From positions 1-64,000 of the forward strand of contig JACJYT010000007.1 of NCBI GenBank assembly GCA_020635975.1: a stretch of DNA of 64,000 nt, written 5' to 3'. Source of the DNA: Chitinophagales bacterium. Lineage in GTDB: Bacteria > Bacteroidota > Bacteroidia > Chitinophagales > UBA8649. A model generated the notes under the pieces. The model ran no database searches, was not told where the DNA came from, and saw nothing but the letters and a program-made list of their open reading frames with translations. Shown in pieces: positions 61,881-64,000 of the stretch. How positions within the stretch are numbered: position 1 is the stretch's first letter; the number at the start of each line of letters is the position of its first letter. The position numbers and the translations under genes are program-made.

Positions 61881-62687
61881 ATGGATGCTAAACGAACTAA
61901 TTTATATCTAAGCATAATAATATTTATACTTAGTTCTGTTTTGGTCTATGTGGGTATAGTCAATCATTGGTTTGGAGAAACCCGTCCTGGACTCATGAAA
62001 TTTTGTGAATTTGCTAGAGAGGGCTTAATTAAGCAACCTGCAAATTCCTTTTCCAATTTAGGCTTCAGTCTTGCTGGCTTGCTCATTGCCTATCAGCTCT
62101 ATCAGAATAAATTTAGAGCCACTAATTTGCTGACGCAGCACTTAGCTTATAGTTTTCTCTTTATTTTTGCCTTGTTGATTACCGGAGCAGGATCCTTTGC
62201 CATGCATGCTACCAATGCTCATTGGGGAGGTTTTGCCGATCTTTTCGGCATGTTTCTCATAGCTGCCTTTATGTGTAGTTATGCCTTAAGTCGCTTGTTC
62301 AGTCTGTCAAGTTGGAGCTTTGGAATTATCTTTCTTATTGGCGTAGTGTTTAGCTCTGTTGTATATCTTAGTCCTAGTCTGAATTTCAAGGGCTTCATGT
62401 CTGGAGCAGAAGTTTGCTTTATTTTTATGATACTTGTAGCCATCCTAGTAGAATTATATTTAGCTCTAGTTAAAAAGATTAAGATTACTCGAACCTATGG
62501 CTATTTTGCCCTTTTCTCTTTGCTCCTTGCTTTTTTAATTTGGAATCTAAGTCTCTGGCCGGATAGTTTATTGTGTAAGCCACATTCTCTTTTACAAGGA
62601 CATGCAGCTTGGCATTTATTAGATGCACTAGGAGCATATTTCGTTTTTCGATTTTATGCTAGCGAAGAGCTGAACCCAAAAGTGTAA
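61881..62687 (+). CDS. Alkaline-ceramidase-like (CREST superfamily) membrane protein
   Basis: 268-residue protein with seven hydrophobic helices. The CREST superfamily metal-site pattern is visible: PANSFSNLGFS near 55-65, GAGSFAMHATNAHWGGFADLF (about 102-122, His and Asp) and HSLLQGHAAWHLLDALGAYF near the C-terminus (HxxxH). These residues coordinate zinc in alkaline ceramidases. Last gene of the mlaE-mlaF-SDR operon, suggesting sphingolipid or related lipid metabolism; sphingolipids occur in Bacteroidota. Substrate not proven. Confidence 0.8.
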   Translation: MDAKRTNLYLSIIIFILSSVLVYVGIVNHWFGETRPGLMKFCEFAREGLIKQPANSFSNLGFSLAGLLIAYQLYQNKFRATNLLTQHLAYSFLFIFALLITGAGSFAMHATNAHWGGFADLFGMFLIAAFMCSYALSRLFSLSSWSFGIIFLIGVVFSSVVYLSPSLNFKGFMSGAEVCFIFMILVAILVELYLALVKKIKITRTYGYFALFSLLLAFLIWNLSLWPDSLLCKPHSLLQGHAAWHLLDALGAYFVFRFYASEELNPKV

Positions 62688-62707
62688 TACAGCTAAACTG
62701 CATAAAC

Positions 62708-62738
62708 AAAAAAGCCCATTGAATAAATGGACTTTTTT
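62708..62738. terminator. Bidirectional terminator between the lipid operon and rocD
   Basis: AAAAAAGCCCATT and AATGGACTTTTTT pair around a 5-base loop with one mismatch. It lies between two convergent genes and can serve both. Confidence 0.8.
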
Positions 62739-62754
62739 GTTGTTCTATTTTTTC

Positions 62755-64000
62755 TTAAGCTTCGAATTCAGCAAAACTTTTTCGAATTATTTCTATACAC
62801 TCATCCAACTGTTGCTTGGTAATTACTAGGGGTGGAGCAAGTCGAATGATATTGCCATGCGTAGGTTTAGCTAGTAAACCATTATCTCTTAGTTTTAAAC
62901 AAATATTCCAGGCAGTACTGCTTTCTGGAGTATCGTTAATAACGATAGCATTTAGCAAGCCTTTTCCTCTCACCAATTTAATCAACTTACTATCTATTTT
63001 TCTCAATTCTTGACGTAAGTACTTACCTAAAAAACGAGCATTATCATCTAAACGCTCTTCTTTTAATACTTTTAAGGCTTCTATAGCCACTCTACTAGCT
63101 AGTGGATTTCCTCCATAAGTAGAACCATGCTCTCCGGGCTTAATACAAAGCATAATCTCATCGTTTGCCAACACTGCCGAAACAGGGTAAACTCCTCCAG
63201 ATAAAGCTTTGCCAAGAATTAGAATGTCTGGTCTTGCTTCGTATTTATTTTCACAAAATCCAGAGCATTTACAATTACCACAAACCGCCAATAAACGACC
63301 CGTTCTTGCCAACCCAGTTTGTACCTCATCGGCGATAAACAATACATGGTGTTCTTGACATAGGTCTTTGCAGGCCGCTAAGTAATTTTCATCTGGCACA
63401 ACTACTCCCGCTTCACCTTGAATGGGTTCTACTAAAAAGCCAGCAACATTTTTATCTTCTAAAGCCTTTTTTAAGGCAGCTAGATCATTGTAAGGAATAA
63501 TTTCTAAACCAGGCAAGTAAGGGCCAAAACCAGTTCTACTATCTGGGTCGGTAGATCCCGAAATTACACCTAGAGTTCTTCCGTGGAAATTGCTTTCCAC
63601 CATGATTATTTTAGCTTGATTAACAGGAATTCCCTTCTTTTCGTAAGCCCATTTTCTACATAGTTTTAAAGCGGTTTCTACTGCTTCTACACCCGTATTC
63701 ATAGGTAAAACCTTGTCGAAACCAAAATAGCTCGTTATGTACTTTTCATATTCTCCTAATACGTCGTTATAAAAAGCTCGAGAGGTGAGCGTTAATTCCT
63801 CCGCTTGGTCTACCAAAGCTTTGATGATTCTCGGATGAGAATGGCCTTGGTTTACCGCAGAATAGGCAGATAAGAAATCGAAATAAGTCTTGCCATCTAC
63901 ATCCCAAACATAAACCCCTTTGCCCTTTTTTAAAACCACGGGAAGAGGGTGGTAGTTGTGTGCGCCGTATTTATCTTCTAAGGCAATAGCTTTTGCCGAT
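62755..64000 (-). CDS. rocD: Ornithine aminotransferase, 5' end outside the window
   Basis: PLP enzyme converting ornithine to glutamate-5-semialdehyde. DEVQTGLARTGR and LGKALSGGVYPVSA (PLP Lys) are present, with the typical YDFLSAYSAVNQGHSHP-like stretch near the N-terminus. The window edge cuts the gene: the frame continues upstream past a GTG at 63939 as SAKAIALEDKYGAHNYHPLP, the conserved N-terminal sequence of RocD, so the start lies beyond 64000. A Cys-rich insertion (VCGNCKCSGFCENKYEARP, four Cys) sits after LARTGRLLA, a trait of Bacteroidota RocD. Confidence 0.93.
   Translation of the reverse strand, partial: SAKAIALEDKYGAHNYHPLPVVLKKGKGVYVWDVDGKTYFDFLSAYSAVNQGHSHPRIIKALVDQAEELTLTSRAFYNDVLGEYEKYITSYFGFDKVLPMNTGVEAVETALKLCRKWAYEKKGIPVNQAKIIMVESNFHGRTLGVISGSTDPDSRTGFGPYLPGLEIIPYNDLAALKKALEDKNVAGFLVEPIQGEAGVVVPDENYLAACKDLCQEHHVLFIADEVQTGLARTGRLLAVCGNCKCSGFCENKYEARPDILILGKALSGGVYPVSAVLANDEIMLCIKPGEHGSTYGGNPLASRVAIEALKVLKEERLDDNARFLGKYLRQELRKIDSKLIKLVRGKGLLNAIVINDTPESSTAWNICLKLRDNGLLAKPTHGNIIRLAPPLVITKQQLDECIEIIRKSFAEFEA

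Overview
This window is AT-rich chromosomal DNA from a member of the Bacteroidota, most likely a flavobacterium-like lineage. The evidence is the two proteins with gliding-motility/type IX secretion C-terminal domains, a giant SprB-repeat adhesin, a single-anchor (b558-type) succinate dehydrogenase, 7TM-DISM/LuxR-type and propeller proteins, and promoters of the TTG-N19/20-TAnnTTTG type. Genus and species cannot be read from the sequence.

Layout. (1) 0-9.6 kb: a membrane sensor with a C-terminal HTH, the sdhCAB operon (interrupted between sdhA and sdhB by a small repeat-bounded relic), a secreted CHU_C protein, riboflavin synthase and 3-methyladenine glycosylase I. (2) 9.6-14.7 kb: a minus-strand run of lipoproteins and secreted proteins, a GNAT acetyltransferase, and a truncated extra copy of one lipoprotein's 3' end bounded by hairpin repeats. 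(3) 15.1-30.8 kb: a defence-type island with every gene on the minus strand. It holds a ParD/ParE-like toxin-antitoxin pair; an E2-E1-JAB triple-domain protein with a PLD nuclease; a type II Thoeris pair (ThsB TIR plus ThsA with two membrane segments and a macro domain); a six-gene type III restriction-modification locus with GIY-YIG and Rad50-like partners; and a TerB-containing trio. The blocks are separated by long imperfect inverted repeats with a TAAC/GTTA-type core that look like integron attC sites, and two 98%-identical 457-bp direct repeats flank the Thoeris block. No integrase lies in the window. (4) 30.9-43.6 kb: the 2416-residue adhesin, rpiB, tatC, two OmpA-family proteins and an orphan gene. 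(5) 43.7-64 kb: housekeeping genes: uvrB, clpX-clpP-tig, tRNA-Leu, relA/spoT, a fur-STAS-purA-pabB operon, an M42 peptidase, a UbiA-like protein, bioB, an SDR, an mlaE-mlaF-SDR-ceramidase-like lipid operon, and rocD running off the right edge.

The most interesting parts are the cassette-like organisation of the island and the two-gene ubiquitin-like conjugation/PLD module at 15.6-18.4 kb. The module has E2, E1 and deconjugase activities in one chain, no CD-NTase and no separate ubiquitin-like protein. I recognise no named defence system with exactly this composition. All functional statements come from motif reading and family knowledge; no searches were run.
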